From CAVQJU01 sp963755195 (lineage in GTDB: Bacteria; Acidobacteriota; Vicinamibacteria; Vicinamibacterales; CAVVIG01): a DNA stretch of 64,000 bases. Position 1 is the first letter of the stretch. Each line of letters starts with the position of its first letter. The stretch is taken from NCBI GenBank assembly GCA_963755195.1, contig CAVWIZ010000002.1:744001-808000 (forward strand). The letters run 5' to 3'. Of this stretch, positions 26,637-35,108 are shown piece by piece. The position numbers were made by a program, and so were the translations under genes. Below the pieces are notes generated by a model. It worked only from the letters and a program-made list of their open reading frames with translations. It did not search any database and was not told the origin of the DNA.

Positions 26637-29600
26637 ATGGCGGCGATGGAGCTTCTTGCCGATCGATTCGTGGTTGTCGATGACGGACGCGCCGTCGATC
26701 TCGCCACGGGAGACCTCGTCTTGCTGACGATCGAGTCCGCGGGCGGCCCTTCCGACGAGCTGCGGTGGGTCGCCCGATGCGACTTTTTTCGGCGAGTGCG
26801 CCACCCGGCGCTTGCCCCGCTCGTGGACTACGGTGCGGTGGGAGAGTCGCAGCGGTTCGAGGCCTGGTGCGGATGCAGCCCCTGGGCCGGCGCGGCGGCG
26901 GAAGCCGAAGCGATCGGGCGCGCCGCGTCGTCTTTTCTGCACGCGTGTGGCCTCACCGATGGATCGGATCGAGCGCTCACCGTCCAGGATGTCGACGGGC
27001 GGCCCGTCGTCAGGCCGTCCGCGGACGCCGGATACCCGTGTTCGCCCGGCGCGGGCGACGCCAGTCCGCTTTTCCCTCTCGAAAACTGCGGCATCCTCCG
27101 CATCGAGCGGCCCGCGGTGTCTGCCATTGCCGAACTATTCGACGAGCCATCTGGTGGAGAGGATCGGCGGCCGCAGGTCGTGGGCATCTGGGGGCCCGAA
27201 GGGTCTGGGAAGACGACGGCGGTTCTCGATCTGGCGCGGGTCGCCCGGCTCAAGGGGCACGTGCCGCTGGCCGTCCGGCTGCTCAATTCACCGTTGGCCG
27301 AAGCCATCGTCGGGCGGTCCGTCTTTCTGATAGATGACGATGACTGCGGCGGGATCAGCGCCTCCACGGTGCCCGCCGCCATCGATCTCACCAGGGGCTC
27401 CTGGACGCCGCGATCAGATCTCCGCGACGTCACGTATTCGTGTGTGCGTCCCGCGAAGACATTCAAGGCGTCTCTGGCGCCAGGCTGGATTGCCTGTCGC
27501 CGGCGTCGCTTCGTGGCGGCGATTCTCCCGGCCGCCGCTGGCGCAGATCGGCGCGTGCGCCGCGCCGCCGAAGGTGCACGCGGTCTTCCCGGACGCTTCG
27601 TGAGATTGATCGACGAATCGCGGTACGCACGCGGCAGACCGCGCGCGTCAGCCGTGCTCAGAGCCGCGGAGCGCGCGCCGATGTACGGCGTGTACGGGGC
27701 GGACTCAGGGCCGGCTGTCGAAGGAGTCGCCAGCTCGGCCTGGCCCGTGCTGAGCGACCTCGGCGATTTGCGCCGCCGCATGGAGATCGCGCGTACGGCA
27801 TCTTCAGGCAGGGAGACACGCGCCCGGAGAGCGGGTCGTGCGCCAGGCGATCGGCGGGCTGGCGCGTCGCGGCGACTGGGCGAGCGCCGCGCGAGGGGTC
27901 GCTGGCCCTCGGCGCCTCGCTGCTCCGGCGGGGACGCGTGCGCGACGCGCAAACGACGCTCGACACCGCGCGCGAGTATTGCCGCCGAAGTCCGGATGAC
28001 GAAGCGTTGGTGACGGCGGCCACGCTCTCTGGTGTCGCGTGGGTCGATCGTGGCCGGTTCGACGAGGCGGAGAGCGTGCTCGGCGCGGCCATGGCGTCGG
28101 CGAGCGGCGTGCGCGATCGGCGGGCCGGCGTCGCCGCGGCGTTGGCACTCGCGCGGTGCCGGTTCTGGCGCGGTCAGTTCAACGAGGCCGACGCGGTGCT
28201 CGCGGGATGCGAGAACGCCTCGCTGGACGAACCGACGACCGTGCGGCTCTATGCGATGCGGGCGCGAATCAGCGTCGGTCGCCTTGCGGCCGACGTCGCC
28301 ATTGCGGCGGCTGCCGAGGCCGTTGCGCGGGCCGAGGCGCTGAACGATCCCGCGCTCGTCGCGGAAGCGACGTGCGCGGCGGCGTTCGCGCACCTCGCGG
28401 TCGGCGATCTGCCGGCGCTGCAGCGTGACGTCTCCGCGTGTGTGGCGGCGGCAAAAGCATCGCGCGACCCCTTGCGCGCGTGCCGCGCGCGGCTCATGCT
28501 CGTCGAGCAGTTTCGCCGATCCGGCCGTCGGGCGGACGCGCTCGACGTGATGGCGGTGTTGACGCGGCTTTCGCCGGCGAGCGTGCCGCCGGTCGCTTCG
28601 CAGCCGCCTCGATCTTGTGCGCGACCTGCTCTCCGCCGCCGCTGCCGCGCCGGACGTCGTCGCTCGCCATGTCGCGGCGGCCGGCATCCCGGCGCTGGCG
28701 TTGTACGTCCCGCGAGAGGACCGGACGGGCGTCTCTCGCACGGCAGTCGACGACGCCGTGGAGATGCTTCGCGTGTGCCAGAACGCGGACGAGGAAAGCG
28801 TCACGCTGACGGCGGTGTGCGAACAGGTGCATCAGCGTCTGCGCGTGGCGGCCGTCGCCTTCTTCGGGCTCGAGAAGCGCTCGTTGGTGCGCCTGGCCGG
28901 GAAGGGCGCCCGAATCGAACCGGCGATAGCCGAGCGGGCCGCGACGGCAGGCGTGCCCATCGTGCCCCATCAGATCGAGGAACGAATCGAGGCGGCGGTG
29001 CCGGTTCGTTACGGAGGCACGGTCATCGGTGCGATCGCCGTGCGGTGGACGCTCGGTCGATCGCCGGACCCCTCGCGCGCCGTGTCCGTGCTGACGATGG
29101 CCGCGACGGCCGCTGCGCCGATCGTGTCGTCGATGCTTGGCGACCGGCTTCGGATTGCCGCTTCGTCGACAAGCGAGCTGCTGGGTGTGAGCGCGGCAAT
29201 GGCCGAAGTGAGGCGCACGGCGGAGCGCGCGGCGGGCGCGCCGTTTCCCGTGCTCATCGAAGGCGAGAGCGGCAGCGGCAAGGAGTTGGTGGCGCGGGCG
29301 GTGCATCGCGGCAGTGCGCGGCGCAATCGCCCGTTCTGCTCGCTGAACTGCGCGGCGCTCCCCGACGATCTGGTGGAATCGGAGCTCTTCGGCCATGCGC
29401 GCGGCGCGTTCACCGGCGCCGTGGCCGAGCGCGTCGGCGTGTTCGAAGAGGCGCACTCGGGGACCCTGCTGCTCGACGAAGTGGGCGAGCTGTCGCCGCG
29501 GGCGCAAGCCAAACTGCTGCGCGTGATTCAGGAAGGGGAGCTGCGCCGCATTGGCGAAAACGTCTCGCGCCGGGTGGACGTCCGGATCGTGTCGGCCACG

Positions 29601-30098
29601 AATCGTGACCTGCGGCAGGAGGCGGCGGCCGGGCGATTCCGCCTCGACCTGCTCTACCGCCTCGACGTCGTGCGTATCGTGGTGCCATCGCTGCGCGACC
29701 GCCGCGACGATGTGCCGCTGCTCGTCGAGCACTTCTGGAGTGAAGCGACCCACCGTATCGGCAGCCGGGCGACGCTCGGCGCGGCCACGGTGTCTGCGCT
29801 CGCCCGATACGACTGGCCGGGCAACGTGCGTGAACTGCAGAACGTCCTGGCGGCGCTTGCGGTCCGCGTCGGTCGAAGAGGCGTGGTGCCGCCGGAGGCG
29901 CTGCCAGGCCCGTTCGGTCAATTCGCCGCGGAGCCGTCCTGCCGCCTCGAGCACGCACGCCGACTCTTTGACGAGCGTTTCGTGCGAGAGGCCCTGGTGC
30001 GAGCCGGTGGCCGCCGGGGGCAAGCGGCGGCGGAGCTCGGTCTCACGCGGCAGGGACTGACCAAGCTGATGAGCCGGCTGGGGATTGGGACTGATTGA
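26637..30098 (+). CDS. Giant sigma-54-dependent activator: kinase-like / P-loop NTPase / TPR / GAF / AAA+ / Fis (frameshifted)
   Basis: About 1150 residues. N-terminal 130 residues look like a degenerate protein-kinase lobe (LLADRFVVVDDGRAVDLATG, RRVRHPALAPLVDYGAVG). A P-loop module follows (VVGIWGPEGSGKTTAVLDLA, SVFLIDDDD), then a TPR-like region (LRRGRVRDAQTTLDTAREYC, ARCRFWRGQFNEADAVLAGC). A GAF-like region (LTAVCEQVHQRLRVAAVAFF) leads to the AAA+ core: GESGSGKELVARAVHRGS, ELFGHARGAFTGAVAERVGV (the sigma-54 contact loop), LLLDEVGELSPRAQ and RYDWPGNVRELQNVLAAL. The C-terminal Fis helix is GRRGQAAAELGLTRQGLTKL. Indels near 27390, 27500, 27800-27900 and 28600 disturb the middle; the AAA+ half is intact. 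Start 26637 or 26646. The target is unknown. Confidence 0.8.
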
Positions 30099-30114
30099 CG
30101 GAGACGGAGAATTT

Positions 30115-30351
30115 GCCACAGAGGCACAGAGATCACGGAGGCAATTCGTCGCGGCGCCGCGAAGCGGCGGTTACAGGCGGTGAACCAGAAGATACGAACC
30201 GGTGAATGGTCGCGTCTGGTTCGTATCTTCTGGTTCGCCGCCTGCAGGTCGGCCTGCCCGGCAGGCCGACCGCGTCGAATTGCACCGCGCTCCGCGTGCT
30301 CAGCGAACTCTGCGTTGATCGTCTTCTCTGTGATCTCCGTGCCTCTGTGGC
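30115..30351. mobile_element. 237-bp palindromic, gene-less element with CACAGAG-type inverted ends
   Basis: The ends are inverted copies (30115-30140 GCCACAGAG..., 30326-30351 ...CTCTGTGGC) matching at 24 of 26 positions, each built of 9-bp units like those around the GxxExxY cassette. Inside is a long hairpin, 30174-30200 with 30218-30244 (27-nt arms, one mismatch, 17-nt loop). Beside it is a second, 12-bp stem with a 1-nt centre at 30248-30272. No coding sequence. The element fills most of the 314-bp gap between the sigma-54 activator and the dppB-like gene. Confidence 0.7.
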
Positions 30352-30412
30352 ACCGTGATCGTGACATCTCATCTGGAGTCGTTTCTCCATTCGCGCGTTA
30401 TGATTGGCGGGC

Positions 30413-31333
30413 GTGTTCCGCTTTCTCGCGCGCCGGGTGCTGCTGACCGTTCCCGTCCTGCTGGGCGTCGCGACACTCGTGTTCTCTCTCATCCATCTCA
30501 TCCCCGGCGACCCCGTCCAGTCGATGCTGGGTGACGCCGCGTCCCCGGAGAGCGTCGCCGAGCTGCGCACGAAGCTGGGGCTCGACCGCCCGCTGTACGC
30601 GCAGTACGCCGCCTTCCTCACGGGTCTGGCGAAGGGGAACCTGGGAACCTCGCTCAGGACGAACGAGCCGGTGACGAGTGCCATCGCCGCACGGATGCCG
30701 GCCACCGTCGAGCTGGGGTTGGCGGCCATGCTCGTCGCCGTGGCGGTCGCGATTCCGCTGGGCCTCATCGCCGCCGTCTGGGCCGGCACCAGTGTCGATC
30801 ATGCGGCGACGACACTGGCGCTCCTGGGGATCTCGATACCGAACTTCTGGCTGGGGCCGCTTCTGGCCATCGTGTTCTCGGTGACGCTCGGATGGCTGCC
30901 GGTGTCGGGGCGGGGGACGCTGGCGCATCTGGTGCTTCCGGCGATCACGCTGGGCGCCCCGCTTGCCGCCGTGCTCGCGCGCATGACCCGGGCCAGCGTG
31001 ATCGAGGAGCTCCGCGAGCTCTACGTGACGGCGGCTCGCGCGCGGGGTGTGTCGGCGACGCGTGCGGTGCTGAAGCACGCGTTTCGCAACAGCCTGATTC
31101 CCATCGTGACGGTGCTCGGCCTGCAGGTCGGCGCAGTCCTGACGGGCGCCGTCATCACGGAAACCATCTTCGCGTGGCCCGGCGTGGGCCGGTTGCTGAT
31201 TCAGTCGATTGGCTTTCGCGACTACCCGCTGGTGCAGGGGTGCATTCTGCTGATTGCGGTGACGTATGTGTCGGTGAATCTGCTCACCGACCTCGCATAC
31301 GGCTTCCTTGATCCGCGTATTCGATATGAGTAA
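30413..31333 (+). CDS. Peptide/nickel-type ABC transporter permease (DppB family)
   Basis: 306 residues from GTG 30413 (TTG 30404 possible). Typical N-terminus RFLARRVLLTVPVLLGVATL with SLIHLIPGDPV, six transmembrane helices, and the EAA-loop region ELYVTAARARGVSATRAVLK, AFRNSLIPIVTVLGLQVG, then TETIFAWPGVGRLLIQSI. It is followed by a DppC-type partner. No ATPase or solute-binding protein is adjacent, so those components must be elsewhere. The gene lies downstream of the orphan sigma-54 activator and a large hairpin element; control by the former is only a guess. Confidence 0.9.
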   Translation: MFRFLARRVLLTVPVLLGVATLVFSLIHLIPGDPVQSMLGDAASPESVAELRTKLGLDRPLYAQYAAFLTGLAKGNLGTSLRTNEPVTSAIAARMPATVELGLAAMLVAVAVAIPLGLIAAVWAGTSVDHAATTLALLGISIPNFWLGPLLAIVFSVTLGWLPVSGRGTLAHLVLPAITLGAPLAAVLARMTRASVIEELRELYVTAARARGVSATRAVLKHAFRNSLIPIVTVLGLQVGAVLTGAVITETIFAWPGVGRLLIQSIGFRDYPLVQGCILLIAVTYVSVNLLTDLAYGFLDPRIRYE

Positions 31334-31365
31334 GCCATGAGTCAGGCGTCAATCGGCCGTACGTC

Positions 31366-32175
31366 ATGCTCCTGAGAGTTGGCGCGGCCATCGTGCTCGT
31401 CGTGGCCCTCGCGGCGCTGGGCGGGCCGTCGTTGACGCGCCTCGATCCGGCCGCTCAGGAACTGCCTCTCCGCCTTGCCGGGCCGAGCCTCGCGCACCCG
31501 CTCGGCCTCGACGAACTCGGACGCGACGTGCTGGCGCGCCTGCTCGCGGGCGCGCGGATTTCGTTTCTCGTGGGCCTGACGGTGGTGAGCGTGTCAGCCG
31601 CCGTGGGCACGTTTCTGGGAGCGGTCGCGGGTTACTTCGGCGGGCTGGCGGACGATCTCATCAGTCGTGTCATCGACACGCTCATGGCGTTTCCGGGGCT
31701 GCTGCTCGCGATTGCGCTGGTCGCGGTGCTCGGGCCGAGCCTTGGCAATGTGCTCTTCGCCCTCACGATCATCGGGTGGGTCGGGTATGCGCGCCTCGTT
31801 CGCGGCCAGGTGCTCCGTGCCCGCGAGTTCGATTACGTGCAGGCCGCGCGTGCGCTGGGCGCGACGGGTTCGCGCGTGCTGTTCCGCCACGTCGTGCCGA
31901 CGGCGATGCCGGCCGTCGTGGTGCAGGCGACGCTCGGGATGGCCGGCGCGGTCATCGGCGAAGCGGCGCTCAGTTTCCTGGGCCTCGGCGTGCAGCCGCC
32001 CACGCCGAGCTGGGGCACGATGCTCAGCGGCGGCCGCGCGCATCTGCTCGACGCGCCGCATTTGACGCTGTTTCCCGGTCTGGCGATCGCGCTGCTCGTC
32101 CTGGGATTCAACTTCCTGGGCGACGGGTTGAGAGATCTCAGCGACCCGAAACGGCAGAAGCGTTCGGCTACCTGA
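31366..32175 (+). CDS. Peptide/nickel-type ABC transporter permease (DppC family)
   Basis: 269 residues. It contains HPLGLDELGRDVLARLLAGA, the conserved DDLISRVIDTLMAFPGLLLA, REFDYVQAARALGATGSRVL (EAA loop) and GEAALSFLGLGVQPPTPSWG, near-diagnostic of DppC/OppC. It pairs with the upstream DppB-type gene (32-nt gap) to form the channel dimer. Its stop overlaps the stop of the convergent TPR gene by 8 bp. Confidence 0.92.
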   Translation: MLLRVGAAIVLVVALAALGGPSLTRLDPAAQELPLRLAGPSLAHPLGLDELGRDVLARLLAGARISFLVGLTVVSVSAAVGTFLGAVAGYFGGLADDLISRVIDTLMAFPGLLLAIALVAVLGPSLGNVLFALTIIGWVGYARLVRGQVLRAREFDYVQAARALGATGSRVLFRHVVPTAMPAVVVQATLGMAGAVIGEAALSFLGLGVQPPTPSWGTMLSGGRAHLLDAPHLTLFPGLAIALLVLGFNFLGDGLRDLSDPKRQKRSAT

Positions 32176-33523
32176 CGCGGCGCGAGAGGGCGCGGAGGGC
32201 GGGCTGGTCTGGTTCGAGCTCGAATCCACGCGCGATGGTTGCGCGAGCCGCGTCAACATCGCCGGCCTTGAATTGAGCCTCACCGAGCGAAGCGATCAGC
32301 CGGACGTCCGTCGGGTTTGAATCCACCGCCTGCTGCAGCCAGTGCGCGGCCGTGGCGGGGTCGTTCAGCCGCATCGACAGCGCCGCAATCCTCGTCGCCC
32401 TGGACACCAACTGGGCATCGTCGGCCAGAAGCGATCCGTAGTCGATGAGCGCTCGCCGCGCGGCGTCGAAGTGGTTCTGCCGTTCAGCCGCGGCGGCGTA
32501 GTAGAAGAATGCCGATGGGTCGAGCGGGTACCGTTCAGTGGCCTGCTGCAAGGTTTGCTCGGCGCGATCGAGCTGATCGTCGCGCAGCAGCGCGCGGCCG
32601 TACAACGTCAGGGCCGCGCTCGTTGATGCCGGGCCCGTCCCGACGCGTTCGAGTGCCTCGAGCGCCTTGTTGAGCGCCAGCCGGTCGTTGCGCGCCTCGG
32701 CATCCTGAAGCCAGACGCGGCCGAGCGCCTCGTACACCAGCGGTTCGCCCGGCGCGCGCTCGAGGGCGGTGCCGAGGGTGATCACGGCCGGTTCGGCGCG
32801 GCCGGCCCGAGCCTGCGCCAACCCGACGGCGATTTGCCGTTCGATGTGCTCGTGGTCGAGGCCGGCGATCACCTGAAGCTGATCGAGCTCGTCAACGCGC
32901 CGGTTTTGCGCGGCGTACAGGTCGGCGAGCTCCTCGCGCGCGGGAATGAACCCCGGGGACATGGCGACCGCCTGTTCGAAGGCGCGCTGCGCGTCGGCGG
33001 TCCGCTGCAGATCGCGGAGGCAGAGTCCAAGGAGATAGTACGCGTCGGCCGTGCTGTCGGTCAGACGCACGGCCCGGCTCGCCCCGGCGACCGCCGTCGT
33101 CAGGTCGTTGGCGCGGTACTGCGCCAATGCCATCTTGTAGGCGATGCGCGCCGAGCGGTCGTCAAGTCTGAGCGCGCTTTCGTACGCCTCGGCCGCCCGG
33201 GAGTACCGCTGCATCTGGTACAGCACGTCGCCGAGCTCTTCGTTGGGGCGGGGGGCGGCCGGGTCGAGCGCCGCGGCGGCCCGAAAGTCGCGCGCCGCCG
33301 CCTCGAGGTCGCCGCGGCGCTGATAGGTTTCGCCACGCCGGAGCCGCGCGATCATCGAATCGGGCCGCAGCGTCACCGCTCCGCTGTAGGCTTCGATGGC
33401 GCCGAAGGTCTGCTCCTCCGTGAGGGCGGCGTCCCCGAGGGCGAGGTACCGCTGGTATTTCCGGTCGAGGGCGACCGCCTGGTAGGCCATGTTCCCCAGG
33501 ACGGCGGCCGCCAACACCAGCAC
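32168..33523 (-). CDS. TPR-repeat protein, membrane-anchored or secreted
   Basis: About 451 residues, nearly all 34-residue TPR units (AIEAYSGAVTLRPDSMIARL, AARDFRAAAALDPAAPRPNE, AAEAYESALRLDDRSARIAY, AQRAFEQAVAMSPGFIPARE and several more). The N-terminus is hydrophobic (LVLAAAVLGNMAYQAVAL), a signal anchor. The true start is uncertain: an upstream ATG (CGCCGTTTCTCT...) is one frame off, so either GTG 33523 is used or one base is missing. It is divergent from the ECF sigma gene; the sigma promoter lies just upstream of its start. Function: scaffold, unknown. Confidence 0.78.
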   Translation of the reverse strand: MLVLAAAVLGNMAYQAVALDRKYQRYLALGDAALTEEQTFGAIEAYSGAVTLRPDSMIARLRRGETYQRRGDLEAAARDFRAAAALDPAAPRPNEELGDVLYQMQRYSRAAEAYESALRLDDRSARIAYKMALAQYRANDLTTAVAGASRAVRLTDSTADAYYLLGLCLRDLQRTADAQRAFEQAVAMSPGFIPAREELADLYAAQNRRVDELDQLQVIAGLDHEHIERQIAVGLAQARAGRAEPAVITLGTALERAPGEPLVYEALGRVWLQDAEARNDRLALNKALEALERVGTGPASTSAALTLYGRALLRDDQLDRAEQTLQQATERYPLDPSAFFYYAAAAERQNHFDAARRALIDYGSLLADDAQLVSRATRIAALSMRLNDPATAAHWLQQAVDSNPTDVRLIASLGEAQFKAGDVDAARATIARGFELEPDQPALRALSRRVR

Positions 33524-33562
33524 GAGCAGCAGAGAAACGGCGCATCTGACGCCTATCGTATC

Positions 33563-33590
33563 GGAACTTTTTGGCCTCCCCGGTGTCTAA
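33563..33590 (+). promoter_or_regulatory. ECF (sigma-E type) autoregulatory promoter
   Basis: GGAACTT (33563-33569), 16 nt, TCTAA (33586-33590). This is an excellent match to the GGAACTT-N15/16-TCnAA pattern recognised by RpoE-like ECF factors, with transcription expected near 33597, 35 nt before the sigma gene. Autoregulation is strongly suggested. Confidence 0.75.
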
Positions 33591-33631
33591 ATTTTCGCTA
33601 TAGTCTGAACAGGGTGTGGGAGGGCTCACGC

Positions 33632-34237
33632 GTGAAGCAGGCGCGCGTCGCGAGTTGGTCGGATGTCGGCGCCCGCGAAGCGACGCTGGTGCAGCGCTGT
33701 GCATCGAAGGACGAGTCGGCGTGTACCGAGCTCGTCGGCGAGCACCAGCGCATGGTCGTGCAGCTGGCCATGAACCTGTTGAGCGATCGCGATGAAGCGC
33801 TCGATCTTTCCCAGGAAGTCTTTCTCCGTGTGTTCCGGACCATTCACCGGTTCAGGGGCCAGTCGAGCCTTCGGACCTGGATCTATCGCATCGCGGTGAA
33901 CCAGGCCCGCAACCGCCATCGTTTCTGGCGGCGGCGTCACCGGGCGGACCAGGTGTCGCTCGACGAGCACGTGGCGGCCCACGGAGAGTTCGTCTCGGGC
34001 GGCCAGCCGACCCCGGAGCACATGCTCGCGCAAAAAGAGCTGGCGGCCCGGCTGCAGCACGCGCTCGACCAGCTGCCCTTCGACCAGCGCACGGTGATTG
34101 TGCTGCGCGAGGTTGACGGCTTGAGCTACGAAGAAATTGGGTTCTCACTCGGCGTCGCGATTGGCACGGTGAAATCGCGGCTGACGCGCGCCCGGCAGGC
34201 GCTGCGCCGGGAGCTGCGAGGAGAAATGGTCCCATGA
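33632..34237 (+). CDS. ECF RNA polymerase sigma factor, RpoE-like
   Basis: 201 residues from the GTG at 33632, preceded by GGGAGGG. Sigma region 2 (LVGEHQRMVVQLAMNLLSDR, EALDLSQEVFLRVFRTIHRF, SSLRTWIYRIAVNQARNRHR) and region 4 (ALDQLPFDQRTVIVLREVDG, SYEEIGFSLGVAIGTVKSRL, TRARQALRREL) are complete. The ATG of the anti-sigma gene overlaps its last codons, and its promoter is of the type it should itself recognise, so this is a self-amplifying stress module. Confidence 0.95.
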   Translation: MKQARVASWSDVGAREATLVQRCASKDESACTELVGEHQRMVVQLAMNLLSDRDEALDLSQEVFLRVFRTIHRFRGQSSLRTWIYRIAVNQARNRHRFWRRRHRADQVSLDEHVAAHGEFVSGGQPTPEHMLAQKELAARLQHALDQLPFDQRTVIVLREVDGLSYEEIGFSLGVAIGTVKSRLTRARQALRRELRGEMVP

Positions 34238-35073
34238 CGCCTCTCACATGCAAGGCGGCGCTCCGCGCGCTTCAGGCGTTTCATGACGGCGAGTTGCCCG
34301 TGACACGCCAGATTGCGGTGTCGGCCCACGTCGATGGCTGTGACGCGTGTGCCGCAGCCCTGGCCGATCTCGATCAGCTCGGGTCGTGGCTCCGTGCGTC
34401 GGCGCCCGGGCACTCCCCGTTGCCCTGCGACGAGGCGCGCGCGCTCGCGTCAACGGTCGTGAACCGCGCGAAGGTCGAACACGACGCGTCGCTCGGGGCG
34501 CGCCTCCAGGCCCTTCTCGAGGACCTCCCCGTGATGTACGCGGGTGTCGGTGCGACGGCCGCCACCGTCGCCTGCCTCGTCCTCATGCTGGGCATGATGC
34601 GGTTCGCCACCATCGAGCGATCCGACTCGCTGGCAGGCATACTGAATTTCCTGGCGACGCAGGGGTCGAACGAGAACCCGTTCGTGGTCGATGCGCGCGT
34701 CATGATGCCGCGCGCCCTGGACTCGACGTTTTCGAGCGGCGAGCTGATGCTCGTGGGCGATGACGATGTGGTCGGCAGCCGAGTCGGCCGCGACGCCGTG
34801 GTCACCCTGTCGGCGGTCGTCACCCGCGAAGGCACGATCGCAAATCTCGAGCTGCTCGACGATGGGCGGGAGGCGGCGCGAGGCACGAATGGTGTCGCGG
34901 GCGTCAACGACGCAAAGAGGGTGGAGAAACTGCTCGACGCCGTCTCGCGTGCGCGTTTCGAGCCGGCCACGCGGGAAGGCCTTCCGGTCGCCGTCAACAT
35001 GGTCTGGCAGATCACGCATACGACCGTGCGGGCCGCCAAGCATCACCCGCTTCGCGCGATCAGCAAAACCTAG
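34234..35073 (+). CDS. Zinc-finger anti-sigma factor fused to a TonB-C-like domain
   Basis: 279 residues. The N-terminal ZAS-type zinc motif (LQAFHDGELPVTRQ, then AHVDGCDACAAALADLDQ) gives the His-x3-Cys-x2-Cys site of zf-HC2 anti-sigma factors. One transmembrane helix follows (AGVGATAATVACLVLMLGMM). The periplasmic part ends with a TonB C-terminal-like fold (AVVTREGTIANLELLDDG, DAVSRARFEPATREGLPVAV). It should hold the upstream sigma factor at the membrane. The periplasmic TonB-like domain may be the sensor or a partner-binding surface. Confidence 0.83.
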   Translation: MTPLTCKAALRALQAFHDGELPVTRQIAVSAHVDGCDACAAALADLDQLGSWLRASAPGHSPLPCDEARALASTVVNRAKVEHDASLGARLQALLEDLPVMYAGVGATAATVACLVLMLGMMRFATIERSDSLAGILNFLATQGSNENPFVVDARVMMPRALDSTFSSGELMLVGDDDVVGSRVGRDAVVTLSAVVTREGTIANLELLDDGREAARGTNGVAGVNDAKRVEKLLDAVSRARFEPATREGLPVAVNMVWQITHTTVRAAKHHPLRAISKT

Positions 35074-35108
35074 CAGCCGAGCGCCTGCCGTCTACAAACA
35101 CCTGCGCG

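Noticed and set aside
30099..30412. A sigma-54 promoter for the dppB-like gene
   Set aside because: TGGCAC at 30348 lacks the GC dinucleotide at the required spacing, and the match lies in the element's end repeat.
35073..35085. A second copy of the CTAGCAGCC-ended element after the anti-sigma gene
   Set aside because: Only about 9 bases match the end seen at 49855 and no inverted partner follows; probably chance.
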